Assembly (NCBI GenBank): GCA_002179805.1
Contig: NAVB01000856.1
Span: 1 to 19,152 of the forward strand
Reading direction: 5' to 3'
From: Acanthamoeba lenticulata
Taxonomy: Eukaryota; Discosea; Longamoebia; Acanthamoebidae
Length of the DNA: 19,152 bases
Shown here: in pieces, positions 1 through 9,264 of the stretch
How positions within the stretch are numbered: the stretch's first letter is position 1
How the letters are laid out: every line of letters begins with the position of its first letter
Translations under genes and position numbers: made by a program
Notes under the pieces: model-generated
The model's input: the letters and a program-made list of their open reading frames with translations, nothing else
Told to the model about the DNA's origin: nothing
Database searches by the model: none

Positions 1-571
1 AGCTGCAACAACAACAACAAGGGAGGCTGAGTGTCGTGTACCAGGGTGGTGCAGGTGGCCTTCGGCGGCTCGTAGGGGTAGTTGTGCGGAATGTCGATGT
101 CAAAAGAGAAGGTGGCGCCCTGGTAAAGGCCGTCGGTGGGCGTGACCTTGACCTTGAGCTTCATGATGTTGTCCACCTCCGGCAGGTCCACCTCGGTGCC
201 AGGCACTGGATCCATTTCCGCCAAATCTGTCTCATTCATGTCACATCAGAAATCGAGCAACCGAAATTGCAGCACAAGCAGGCGTTACCTTTCTGTACTC
301 GCAGCTCAACTGCATTTTGTCTCTTCTTGTTCTTTCCGCCGGTCTTGCTGAGAGACATGACTTGCACATCCTTGGCTCCGCCAGACGAAGCCTTATACTT
401 GGCCATCAGCGATGCGGCAGCATGCGGCGCGGCCGATTTGGTCTCTCCATTCGTAGCCGCTGCCTCGCCCCCATTTGTTGCTTCAGCAGGCTCCTGCTCC
501 GACGCCTTCGCCTGCTGCGCGGCCTGCTGCGCAGCCTGCTTCTTCATTTGCAGTTCCTTCAGCCTCAGCAT
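1..571 (-). CDS. UBC12: NEDD8-conjugating enzyme E2 (UBC12/UBE2M-like), 5' part, truncated at left window edge
   Basis: Ubc12 takes NEDD8 from the NAE1-UBA3 E1 and passes it to cullins. Exon 1 is 571..289, exon 2 is 226..42, and a third exon may begin at position 2. The intron at 288..227 (GT-AG, 62 nt) joins in phase to give ELRVQKDLAEM, matching the start of the human UBE2M core (LRIQKDINEL). Downstream residues include LYQGATFSFDIDIP, NYPYEPPKATC and CTTL, the E2 beta-sheet followed by the PxxPP-type turn. The catalytic Cys and HPN motif lie beyond the window. The start MLRLKELQMKK resembles the human N-terminal MIKLFSLKQQKK peptide that docks on UBA3, which supports ATG 571. About 90 residues precede the core, against roughly 25 in human; the extra part is rich in Ala, Gln and Glu. 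The gene starts 235 bp downstream of the stop of the next minus-strand gene. The family call is firm; NEDD8 rather than ubiquitin specificity rests on the N-terminal peptide and core similarity. Confidence 0.85.
3..41 (-). other. Candidate 39-nt intron 2 of UBC12
   Basis: On the minus strand the UBC12 frame reaches CTTL and then GTACAC, the start of a GT-type donor. A (TTG)n tract ending in CAG lies at the window edge, a good acceptor. Reading straight through gives a run of Leu where the family has YHPN, so an intron is preferred. The next exon would start with CT at position 2. Its length equals that of a better supported 39-nt intron in TRAPPC10 at 3383-3421. Confidence 0.5.
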
Positions 572-806
572 CTTGTATCGGCTTGCGCGAGCAGCTGCTG
601 AATGTTGTCAACTGTTTGTTGTTTCTTCGCAACGTCACCCCGAACCTTCCAACGGAGCGTTCAGATTTTTCTTTGTATTTTTTTGTTGGAACACGAAAAG
701 GAGCAGAACCAGGTTCGCCACTGGCGAAGAGCCTTTTATTCTGCAACCCCGACCCTCCCAAGCTATGCATGAGCTCCTGCACTCTTGCTCTCTCGTCTGT
801 GCATGC

Positions 807-1784
807 TCAGTTATAATAGGGAAGGCTCTGGTAGAGCTCGCCCATCCTGAAGTTGATGACCTTGGCCGGCCGCCTGTCCGTGGGACACTCCACTTCGCCA
901 TTGCCATGGATGTCGCGATCGGGCACACCACAGCCGCACAGGCCTAAAACCACCGAGTGAAGCCTCCACCGTGAACGAGCGTGCGTGGTTGGAGAGTGAG
1001 CGTGGTTTACGCACCTGGGCTCATCTTGGTATCGTCATCAGGGCACTGATCGCACGGAGTCTGATCGACGAAATTGCACCCGCAGATGCCCGGTGTGAGC
1101 TTGTCCGGGTCGCTGGGGCAGTCTGTCGAGGCCAGGGAGGTCATGTTTTGATCTTCCAGGGACGCAGCGAAGGATGGTGTACCATCAAGGCAGTCCAGCA
1201 CACCGTCCTTGTCGGTATCTACATCCAGCTGGTCGCACCCACAAGTGCCCGGCTCAAGCTTGCGGTAGTTTAGCGGGCAAGATTCCTGGCAGTCCAAAAA
1301 CCCGTCTCGGTCGCTGTCTATGTCGGGGAAGTCGCAGCCGCACACGCCTGGCCAAGTGCCGCAACAAAGATTGGCGTCTGTGGGCGACAGCGAAGGCAAG
1401 AAGGAGACGCTACCTGGTACAGTTTTGTTAGGGTTGTTGGGGCAGAGATCGCACAGGCTTGTCTCTGGCACGCCGCATCCACACAGCCCAGGTTGTGTCT
1501 TGAGAGGATCGTCTGGGCACTGTCAAAGATGAAATAAGGTCAGACAAGAAAATTAAACCACGCTTATGGTTCATGAAGTACAGTACCAGGTCGACCTGAA
1601 TCAAGGTTCCAATGTTTCAAAAAACAAGACAAGGAAGTGAAAGCACAATAAAAGCAATCCCGTCAGTAATGAGCTCATGTTTCAAGAGCTTTCTGTGGTT
1701 ACGTACCTGCGCAGCGACATGGACTGCTAGAAGTCCGACCAGCAACCAGAACAGACCAGTCGCTCCCCTTCTGCGCTCCATCAT
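807..1784 (-). CDS. Secreted Cys/Asp-rich protein with thrombospondin type 3-like calcium-binding repeats
   Basis: Three exons: 1784..1707, 1519..1015 and 943..807, joining in phase to about 239 aa. Exon 1 encodes exactly a signal peptide: MMERRR, a hydrophobic core LFWLLVGLLAVHVA, and AAQ at the end. The mature protein starts at exon 2 with a repeat of the form CPxDPxKxxPGxCGC. Clear copies include CPDDPLKTQPGLCGCG, NYRKLEPGTCGC, CPSDPDKLTPGICGC and CPDDDTKMSPGLCGCG. Between repeats lie Asp loops, DIDSDRDGFLDC and DVDTDKDGVLDC, typical of thrombospondin type 3 or DxDxDG calcium-binding loops. No membrane segment or GPI-type tail follows; the C-terminus is MGELYQSLPYYN. A secreted or cell-surface calcium-stabilised protein is inferred, with ligand unknown. 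ATG 1784 has a second Met directly after it at 1781. Introns are 1706..1520 (187 nt) and 1014..944 (71 nt). Confidence 0.8.
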
Positions 1785-2334
1785 CTTGACCGCTTTTTTT
1801 TTTATAGTTTCCTTGCCTCACGAAAAGGCGCGGTTATGTGTGGAATTTTTCGGTAGACAAACACCCAAGCCAAGAGCGGCGACCGGGCAAGAGCGAAGCT
1901 TGCGCTAAAGTTGTCGTCAATGCGAAGTGGCTCATGAAGGATCATCTGCGGCTGCAGCTCGATCGCATGAATGGAGCTCGTTGTCGTTGATGACGACACG
2001 CTTCGGCGTGAGCCTGGTGGCACTTCTCAATAACGGACGTCCAAGTTTATTGGTTGATCAATAATGTTCGTTCGCTCTTGGTGTTAAACCTTGCTCAGTA
2101 GGAAGCAGTATTTCCAAACTGACAGACGAGTTAGACCTCTTGGTCGGCATATTCTGTCTGGTCTACGTAGAGTCTAGCTGGGCTAGACCTCAGCTTCGAC
2201 TTCCTCCACTTCCCTGAGGCCACTCCCTGTCTATCCACCTCGTGCCTAGATACAAAGTGAGAAGGGCAAGCTCAATAACAAGCTGACAACGTACTTCTAT
2301 TCTCCAATCCTCACAATCCTATCCCAACAAACAA
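1785..2334. other. Intergenic region upstream of the secreted-protein gene
   Basis: I find no convincing coding region here on either strand. A 73-codon minus-strand frame at 2023-1802 has no splice or homology support. The right part holds palindromes and a repeated 10-mer at 2130-2191. The left part should contain the promoter of the minus-strand secreted-protein gene, but I see no recognisable TATA box at a sensible distance. Confidence 0.6.
2130..2191. repeat. Clustered palindromes and repeated TAGACCTC box
   Basis: TCTACGTAGA at 2162-2171 is a perfect 10-bp palindrome. Directly after it, 2172-2188 forms a 7-bp inverted repeat, GTCTAGC and GCTAGAC, around a 3-nt loop. GTTAGACCTC (2130-2139) and GCTAGACCTC (2182-2191) match at 9 of 10 bases. 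These could be protein-binding sites or a small hairpin; function is unknown. Confidence 0.5.
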
Positions 2335-3069
2335 TCAGCACAACTGAGTCGTGGACTCATGCACCACTGTGTTAAAAATTTCCGGATTGAAAAAGCGCCT
2401 CAAGTGTTGTGTGTTGAAGAGTGGCAGTCGCATTCGTTTCTTCCGGGACCACCTTGCTACTTGAGCAAGCCATTCTGCAAGTTCCTCCCATTCTTCAGGG
2501 GAGTTTTCAACCAGGGCCAATTGAGCATCAAGTCTGTCTGCTTGCTGCTGCAGCTTGTAGCCCTTCAACTTGAAGAGTCTCTGTATGATAGGCATGAGGA
2601 CTTGCATGTTGAGTAGCGCGACAGGAGAATGAATAGACGCAGCAATTTGTTTTGCCTGCTTTTGCGTGCACTTGCGGCGCAAGGGAATACTACCACATGA
2701 AAAAGGTGGGACATGACATGGGCAATGAGAAGCTTGATGTGAATGTGCTTGTTGATTTGAGCTCTTGCGTAATGTTGGGTTGTGGTTGACCCTGGGGGAT
2801 TCATGCCAGAAGACATTGTTTACTGATGCATGTCTCTTCGCTGCAAAGGAGGAGATACCTTTTGCATATCCTTGTTTGGTAAAGCTATTGCGAACCTTGT
2901 AGTTACTACGGGCTATGGACGGAATCTGGTCTTGTTTGGGGAGTGCCGTCAGCAGCCAGGCGTGTCGGTGACGAGCGGAAGAGAGCATGCAAGGCCAGAA
3001 CGGCCTCCTTTTACAACTCATACATGAGGTCTCTTTGTGGGGCAAGGAACCATGGGGCAATCTGGGCAT
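2335..3069 (-). CDS. Hypothetical intronless ORF, 244 aa, function unknown
   Basis: An uninterrupted frame runs from ATG 3069 to TGA 2335, starting 88 bp downstream of the TRAPPC10 stop on the same strand. I do not recognise it. The N-terminal 140 residues are basic, Ser/His/Cys-rich and low in pattern, unlike a folded domain. The C-terminal 100 residues look helical and charged (LMPIIQRLFKLKGYKLQQQ, SPEEWEELAEWLAQVARW), ending in a basic patch SRKKRMRLP. Base composition is visibly less GC-rich than the neighbouring genes, and codon choice lacks their strong C/G third-position bias. It also has no introns, whereas its neighbours are intron-dense. It may be a fast-evolving small gene, the downstream part of a transcript, a decayed gene, or a chance frame. 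The helical half is the part most likely to be real. Confidence 0.35.
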   Translation of the reverse strand: MPRLPHGSLPHKETSCMSCKRRPFWPCMLSSARHRHAWLLTALPKQDQIPSIARSNYKVRNSFTKQGYAKGISSFAAKRHASVNNVFWHESPRVNHNPTLRKSSNQQAHSHQASHCPCHVPPFSCGSIPLRRKCTQKQAKQIAASIHSPVALLNMQVLMPIIQRLFKLKGYKLQQQADRLDAQLALVENSPEEWEELAEWLAQVARWSRKKRMRLPLFNTQHLRRFFNPEIFNTVVHESTTQLC

Positions 3070-3157
3070 TGCCTTGAACTGGCTGTTCCTCCAGAGGAAC
3101 GCGACGATGATGAGGACGGAGTAAGTTGAAAAGAAAGCTCTATTTCCTTGGTTTTGA

Positions 3158-6100
3158 TCACACCCTGGTGAAGTACGTGGAAAGGGTCTGCTTGGGGAAG
3201 ACGTGAATCTGCTTGGCTGCGTGCATGCACCTGACCTGGGACATCGGCACGCCGTGGATCGTCACCATGGGCAGAGGCAGGTAGCCCGGACTCGTTGGCA
3301 ACAACTTAAACTGGTACGTGCGTCGCTCTCCCACCTGCAGCGGAACGTTTTGGTGCAAGACACCACCATTAGCTTCTACTTGCTGCCCTCAGAGAAAGAA
3401 CGAGAGAGGATCGTAACGTACGGCAAGCGAGAATCGGGCCTTCTTGAGCCCGAGGATGAGCCAAGGCTCCTTGGGCAGCACCTCATAGGCCAGGCCCTGG
3501 ACAGTGGTGCGCGTCAGCCACGCTACGGGCAAACGAAACCCGCTAATCGTGGAAAGAAAGAACAAGGCGCACCTGGTCGTCCTTGGACGAGCTCGACGCC
3601 AGACGCACGATGTGGAGCGTCACGGGCACCACATTGCCCAATACGGCGCTCTCGGCATACTCGAGCTCGACCTCGTACAGGTGCTGCTCCCGAGAGTGTG
3701 CCACAGAACAAGACCGGTCATTCCTTTCCAAGGCAGAGGCCCACGCGCGCCATGAAACGTACCTTGGGCACGTCGAGGGCGACCGGGCAGGAAAACAAGA
3801 ACGTCGGGGCCGAGGCCGACTCTTCCAACTGGTAGCTGATCTCCAACTGGGTCTCCTCGCCGCCGGACTTGGACGCGTTCGCCACTGCCCCGTCGTCGGA
3901 CGTCGGGAGCTCGTCAACGGAGGCCGCCTCGACTTGGAACACGAGCGACAAGTCCTGGTCGTTGACGACGGCCTGGCCTGTCTGCTGGCGCGTGCGCGCT
4001 CAGCAGAAGAGCCCCACACGGGGCGAAGGGGACTAGAGGGAACGGACCAGCATGGCGTTGGCTTCGTGCGCCAGTCGATGGCCGGGCGCGCATCGGAGGC
4101 GGTAGCTGCACAGCCGGGCCCACCCGACCTGGCAGCGCAGCACGGCCTGCACGTAGAGCCTGTGGTGTGGCCCACAGCCACGTGCATACGACCACTGTGA
4201 GCCAAAACAAGAAGGAAGGCCTGGATGGCCGGTCGGGACGCGTACTGAGGGCCAAAGGGGACGACGAAGAGCTTGGCGGAGAACGGGTGGACAAAGTAGA
4301 AGGCGCTCGTGGCTGACGCCTCGAGTCGCTCGCCGCTCGAGCGGCTGTACTTGATGCGCGCGCTCACCTGGTGATTGAAGCCCACATTGGGCGGGGCCAG
4401 CACGGTGACGCTCAGCAGGATCGTGGACTGTGCCTCGCACGCCGGCAGCAGGAACCTGGGCGATCCCTCTTCCCACTGATGCCCATCCAACCCCGCACGC
4501 GCCATCATCGTTACTGACAAGATAAGAGCGAGAAGGGAACGGGGGTCGGGGATCGCACGGGAATGATGATGGGTTCGGAGCGCTGCCCAGAGGCCGAGAC
4601 AATGGTGGCGCTCACGGGCGCGGAGAGGATCTGGAGCGAGGGCGAGGATACGATGATGTCGGCCACGGAGAAGGAGTCCTGCTTGGTTTGCACCGTGAGT
4701 AGCAGGCGCTGCGGGTAGCCCACCAGCAGGTACGACGCCGGCTGCGAGATCCCCACCTGCAGCGATCTGCTTGTCGCCGGGCGGTGACTCGTAAGTATAT
4801 AGCAGGAATACATACACTCGTATACACGATCACGTGCAGGATGTGCGCGCACCGCTCGTTCTCTTGGACGGTGACCTCGATGCGGTCCCTGTCGGACCAG
4901 CCCTCAAAGTACTCGGTCAGACGAAGCTGTCCGACAGATACATCAAGCGCGCGGAGCTTGAACTTGCCCTTCCGGTTCACCTGCACCGGGCCACCACCAA
5001 ATAATCAAGAGAGTATTAATAAATGACTCTGATCAATCATGACTCTGATCATTCTTAAATAAACAAAAGGGCGTGCCGCACCGTGGTTGTGAAGGTGAAT
5101 CGGTTGTCACCTGGGACCAGACACACGTCGTCCAGAGAGAGGAGAATCGCATCAGCGGCGGGCGCGGCGTCTCCAGCCTCGTATGAGTTCTGCGGCGTGG
5201 ACATCGGGGCGTGTGGCGGTGTGTGTCAGAAGGCACCATGAAGAAGCTCATGATGATGACGAAGAGGGGAGGGGAAGCTCAACGTACGAGGATCGAGCGC
5301 GTGCGCCGGTGCGCGGCGGGTGAGGACAGGCCCGCGGGCGGCTTGGGCGCCGAGAACACACGGGATGTCGAGGGCAGCGACACCCCCGCCGGCGAGGGCT
5401 GGGCCGCGGCCGCGGCGGCCTTCTTCTCTTCCTCATAGTCCACAAAGGCCGCCCGCAGCGTGCGGCACGTCACCGGAGCGGGGAAGCTGGACTGGATCAC
5501 GAGGTCGAGGCTCAGGGTCTGGCCCAGGGTGAACCGCGTCTGGTTGACCGTGAGCGAGGCGACTTTCAGGACCTGCCGCATGCTCAGCTCCGAGCCTATA
5601 ATGATGATGGTGGTGGCGTGAGGCCTCGCGCGGCAAGTCAAGTGCGTGGGCGCCCGAATGCGGAGGCGTACCGGGCGGGATGTGGCGGTGGACCACGGCG
5701 CAGAAGCGCTCGAGGTTGAGCGCCTTCTCGGCAGGCGGGCTCCTCGACTCAAAGGAGAGGAGGACGAGGGCCGACGAGAGGAACCCCACGTAGTCGCGCA
5801 GATGGAGCTGGCAGTGGGCCAACTTGGTGTGGATCGTGTTGTCAAGCAGCAGCCATCGCTCCTTCGTGTACCGCTGGCACAGGGCCTTGTACTCGGCCTC
5901 GGCCTTGGCATAGTTGCCTCGCGTCCTGCGGTACCCACCCCCTCGGTGAGGCAAGAGGCTCTCGGGCGACTCCTTCCTCAAGAACATAGGCCTGTGGGAG
6001 TGCATACAGGTAGAGATCGGCGATCTCTTCCTTGACGTGCTGCTTGAGTCGCTTGCGCATGGACGTCTTGTAGAAGCGCACTGCCTGCATACTGACATCC

Positions 6101-9100
6101 TACTCCCCGCGAGGGACACGTCGGGGGTGAAGGTACCAGGCAAAGGTCAGCGGCGACAAACGATAATGCTGACACGGGGGCACGCGCGGGCGCGAACCAA
6201 GTAGAGCTGGTCAAAGTCGGCTTGGGAACGGAGGGCCCGATTGAGACTCGAGTTGGTGATGCCCGGCACCCGCGAAGGGATCGTCATCTGGCCGTCCTCC
6301 TTGTTCTCCTGCTCCTCACCGTTCTCCTCCTTTGGTAGTAAAACGACAATCAAAAACATAAAAAGGAAAAATGTTGTAACTAATGTTAGAACAATAGCCC
6401 CTTTCTCCGGTCAGAGTCGGGTCACGTACGGACGACGGGCTTTCCTGCTCGCCCGGGTTGGCGGTCTTCTCGACGCCCGAGGAAGATGAGGAAGAAGAGG
6501 ACGAGGGAGGGCTTTCGTCCGAATTGGGATCGGGCGGCGGAAAGAGGGGCGCTTTATCATCGTAGAGATCATAGTGCTTGCCCAGCTCTTTGAGCTTCAG
6601 GCGCGCGTAGTTGCTGAGGTCGCCCAGCGCCGCCGACAGCAGGAAAAAGTCGGATGCCTGCACGCCGTGATTGTCAGCCTCAGAGAGAGAGAGAGAGGGC
6701 ATGCGCGGCAGGCGGCAAGGCACGGACCTGCGGGTTGAGTTCCTTGGGCTGTTGGCTCTTTTCGGCAAAGTCGCCAAATTTCATGGCCTTGGCGGCCTCC
6801 TGGCAGGCTTCCACCACGCACTGGCACGACGAGAACACCCACGAGATCGAGAAGTTGCGCGCCTCCTCGGTGGCGGCTTTGCGTTTCTGGAGGTCGCGGG
6901 AGAGCATTTGGATGAACACGACCGCGGTGGAGGCCACGTCCCACGGTCGGTGGAGCATGAACCGCAGCTACACGGCATCCGAGAAAGAGAAAGACGGTGA
7001 GCCACACGACATCGCAGAAGATTTGTGCAGGAACGGGTCACATGCCTCGGACTGACGAGCAAACAGGTACTTGCGGAAGTCAAACTCGGAGATGGCGTTC
7101 TCGAAGATGAGCTTGCGGTAGTCTTTTATCGTCACGTCCAGAACCGAAGACCTTAGGACAGGAAAAGAACGGGTGTGTTACAACCAAGCGTGCGCGGTCG
7201 TCCGCCTCCAAAGAAGTCACCGCTTCGGCCAGCAAATGGCTGCCTTGAGAGAAGGGGGGAGGTGGGGGAGGTACTTGTCGGAGCCGGACTCTCCGCCAAA
7301 CTTGTCCATCGTGAGCACCTTCACTCCCACTCGCACCAGCGCAGACAAAGAACGCGTTCGTGTGCTTCGCCTGTTCTCCCCCCACGTATGATGAATAAAT
7401 TGATGATAATAATAAACAGGAATTCGGCAGGAGAGGAGCAGTACCTGGCCTCACGGTGCGTGAGTTGGCCCTCGCTCTGAGACCAGGTGCGAGTCTTGGC
7501 GGCTCCCGACATGATGCGGGTCTCGGCGGTGGAGCTCCGGGTCTCAGATCCCGCCGACTCCAATGATGATGGTGATGGAGTGTCGGTCTGGCCAGCCGCG
7601 ACGACGGCCGAAGCTGCCGCCACCAGGTCCGACGATCGCCGCGTTGATGAGGGAGAAGAGGAAAGACCCGCACCACTAGTGCCACTGCTACTGGAAGCGT
7701 TAATGCTGCGCCTTCGCGTGCTCGACGGAGACGCAGGTGCCGACGCGCTCTCTGTGACGTTCACCGCGGCTTGTAAGCAAAACACGCGCGAGGACCGAGA
7801 GCGGCTAAACATCAAGGGAGGACACGCACTGTCATCGACATCAGAACTTGCGAGCTCCGGCGAGGACGAGCTCGATCGCGCATCAGAGGTGGCCGATTCG
7901 GCCGGCCGGTCGCGGCGCTCGAGTCCGTTGAGCTGATAGAAATGGTCTTCGAGCTCCTCGTAAAGAGTGAGAGCTTCCTCCAGCATCCCGGCCCGCACAT
8001 AGGTGAAGGCCAACGCTTCCTGCGCAGCTTGACCAGTTAACCCAACCGGAGTGCCAAGGGAGAGGAAAGTTGGGGAAGTACCTTGGTGGCAAAGAAGCTG
8101 CAATAGTTCCAACCGGGGATGGCCCGACTCTCGTAGAGCTTGTCGACTTCGGCTTGGTAAAAGTGAATCTGCTTGCCCAGGCTGTTGCCAACGCACACCT
8201 TCAGTTTGCGCATGAACTCGTCGAGACCTTCCTTGTCCCCGCCCTCGGCGTCGGGCAGCTTCATCTCCACACAGCGCTCAAAGCCTTCACACGCAGTCCG
8301 CCGAGAAATGTGAGTACTGAGCAGCCAGAAGACTGGGCTGGGTGGCGAGCTCTCCATCACACGCACCATCCCGCTTGGTGTCGTAGCTGACGCGGTTGAT
8401 CTTCCTGAACATGTCCTTGCGAATGGGTACCTTGCCCACGTGAAGCAGCAGCAATAGCCATTCCTGCCAGCGTGCGAACGCATCAACGCGTGTCAACCAA
8501 CAATGTAGGTGAGGTGAAGCTCGCCGGCGAGTGAAGGAGATCACCTGCTGCTTTTCTTGCATCGCCGTGATCCAGTTCTTGATGGAGGGCCTCTGCGCCC
8601 CGTAGATGTCGCCCTCCTGCACCCAGGTTGTTTAGTGTGTGCCAGAGTGCGTACACATAGGAGGCAAGTGGACGAGGCCGCACCTTGCAGATGGCGACAA
8701 AGAGGTAGACGTAGGGCCAGCGGAACTTGTTGACGGGAAGAGGCGCGCTGTCGAACTGCTCCTGAGGCACGAACCGCACCTCGGGGTCTGCCTTCCCCTC
8801 CAGCACCTCCCCGGCTATGTCGGTTGGTGGCGCAAGCAGGGGCAGGCGCCACTTGATGCCCTTGAGGATCAGCCCGCGAGGAGAAGCATTCGTGGAGGAA
8901 GACGAAAAGGCTGAAGGTGATGGTGGCTGCGCCTCGCTTGCGTATACTTCCTTTGCCACTCGCTCCCACGCCCCGTCTTCTTCTTGCACTGCATTAAGAC
9001 GCACATTTGATAAGAGTGAGCTTAAAACATCGTACTTCACGCCTCAGTGGGTGTGCAGGTTGGTCGGCACCTGAAATGAAGATGGGCAGGTACTGATTCA

Positions 9101-9101
9101 T
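3158..9101 (-). CDS. TRAPPC10: TRAPPC10/Trs130-like subunit of the TRAPPII vesicle-tethering complex
   Basis: TRAPPC10 is a TRAPPII-specific subunit; TRAPPII activates Rab11/Ypt31-type GTPases at the Golgi. Exons: 9101..9071, 9042..8684, 8616..8545, 8463..8367, 8284..8082, 8019..7455, 7323..7275, 7151..7046, 6967..6728, 6657..6430, 6329..6198, 6084..6008, 5925..5672, 5595..5288, 5189..5082, 4980..4853, 4766..4559, 4475..4246, 4159..4048, 3984..3763, 3683..3573, 3496..3422, 3382..3158. All junctions keep frame, giving about 1379 aa (human 1259). Recognisable blocks are LGKQIHFYQAEVDKLYESR then IPGWNYCSFFATKEALAF, EFDFRKYLFARQSELRF, YAKAEAEYKALCQRY, LYVQAVLRCQV, and the C-terminal GLAYEVLPKEPWLILGLKK and SPGYLPLPMVTIHG. 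The N-terminal half should be an alpha-solenoid and the C-terminal half beta-sandwich domains. A Ser-rich linker (about residues 290-440) in exon 6 is lineage-specific. Start and exon 1-2 junction are uncertain (see the 28-nt candidate intron). Confidence 0.88.
3383..3421 (-). other. 39-nt last intron of TRAPPC10
   Basis: The donor GTACGT follows KKARFSLA. The acceptor is a short pyrimidine stretch ending GGGCAG, and the next exon resumes in phase 0 as QVEANGGVLHQNVPLQVGE. The protein on both sides aligns by eye with the human TRAPPC10 C-terminus. Unspliced reading shifts frame, so removal is required. It is among the shortest introns in the window. Confidence 0.75.
5023..5054. repeat. 16-bp tandem duplication in a TRAPPC10 intron
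   Basis: ATGACTCTGATCAATC (5023-5038) is followed immediately by ATGACTCTGATCATTC (5039-5054), matching 15 of 16. Each copy holds the palindrome TGATCA. It lies in an AT-rich part of the intron at 4981-5081. It is probably a recent slippage or duplication event. Confidence 0.85.
6968..7045 (-). other. GC-AG intron in TRAPPC10
   Basis: The upstream exon ends RKYLFARQSE and the downstream exon begins LRFMLHRPWDVAS, contiguous in TRAPPC10 homologues (compare plant ACQSRLLFKLNRPFEVAS, recalled from the family). The only boundary that keeps phase 0 has donor GAG|GCATGT and acceptor GTGTAG. A nearby GT two bases further in would break the frame, so a GC donor is preferred. Confidence 0.7.
7770..7829 (-). 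other. Candidate optional 60-nt intron in the TRAPPC10 Ser-rich linker
   Basis: The minus strand here starts GTGCGTG, the commonest donor type in this window, and ends TGCTTACAAG. Its 60-nt length is a multiple of three and it has no stop in frame. Splicing or retention changes the protein by 20 residues without frameshift. The affected residues are within a disordered Ser-rich linker, so homology cannot decide. Confidence 0.5.
9043..9070 (-). other. 28-nt GT-AG gap separating TRAPPC10 exon 1 from exon 2
   Basis: ATG 9101 opens MNQYLPIFISG. The next protein-like segment, VKYDVLSSLLSNV, is in another frame. The 28 nt between start with GTGCCG, end with CTGAG, and their removal restores phase. 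The joined text resembles human PIVTCAGDQNLFTSVYPTL. It could be an ultra-short intron, a sequence or assembly error, or a wrong start model. Confidence 0.4.
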
Positions 9102-9264
9102 CTCATGCGTTGTGTTGGGCAGACGTAAATTGCTTGAATTTTTACATATGTTACAAAACACTCAAGCTATGCGAAGGTCAACGACAGTCAATCACGCGTG
9201 GCAGAAAGGAAATGAAGTAGAAATAAGGTGAAGAAATAGTTGGCGCATCTTGTACGCATTCACG
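9102..9264. promoter_or_regulatory. Divergent intergenic region, likely bidirectional promoter of TRAPPC10 and SRP72
   Basis: Only 163 bp separate the proposed TRAPPC10 ATG (9101, minus) and the SRP72 ATG (9265, plus). The middle is AT-rich around 9125-9170, in contrast to the flanking coding sequence. Both promoters and both 5' UTRs must fit here unless TRAPPC10 starts further downstream. I see no clear TATA box. Confidence 0.6.

Noticed and set aside
36..947. 303-codon plus-strand ORF
   Set aside because: It runs antisense across UBC12 exons, the spacer and the end of the secreted-protein gene. Its Cys/Ala/Phe runs are the complement of the minus-strand Ala/Gln codons. No domain is visible.
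3543..4817. 424-codon continuous minus-strand ORF
   Set aside because: Only its first part contains true TRAPPC10 exons. The rest reads through introns in wrong frames and loses family resemblance, whereas the spliced model keeps it.
7487..7936. 149-codon plus-strand ORF
   Set aside because: It is antisense to the Ser-rich TRAPPC10 linker exon, whose simple codon use leaves the opposite strand open.
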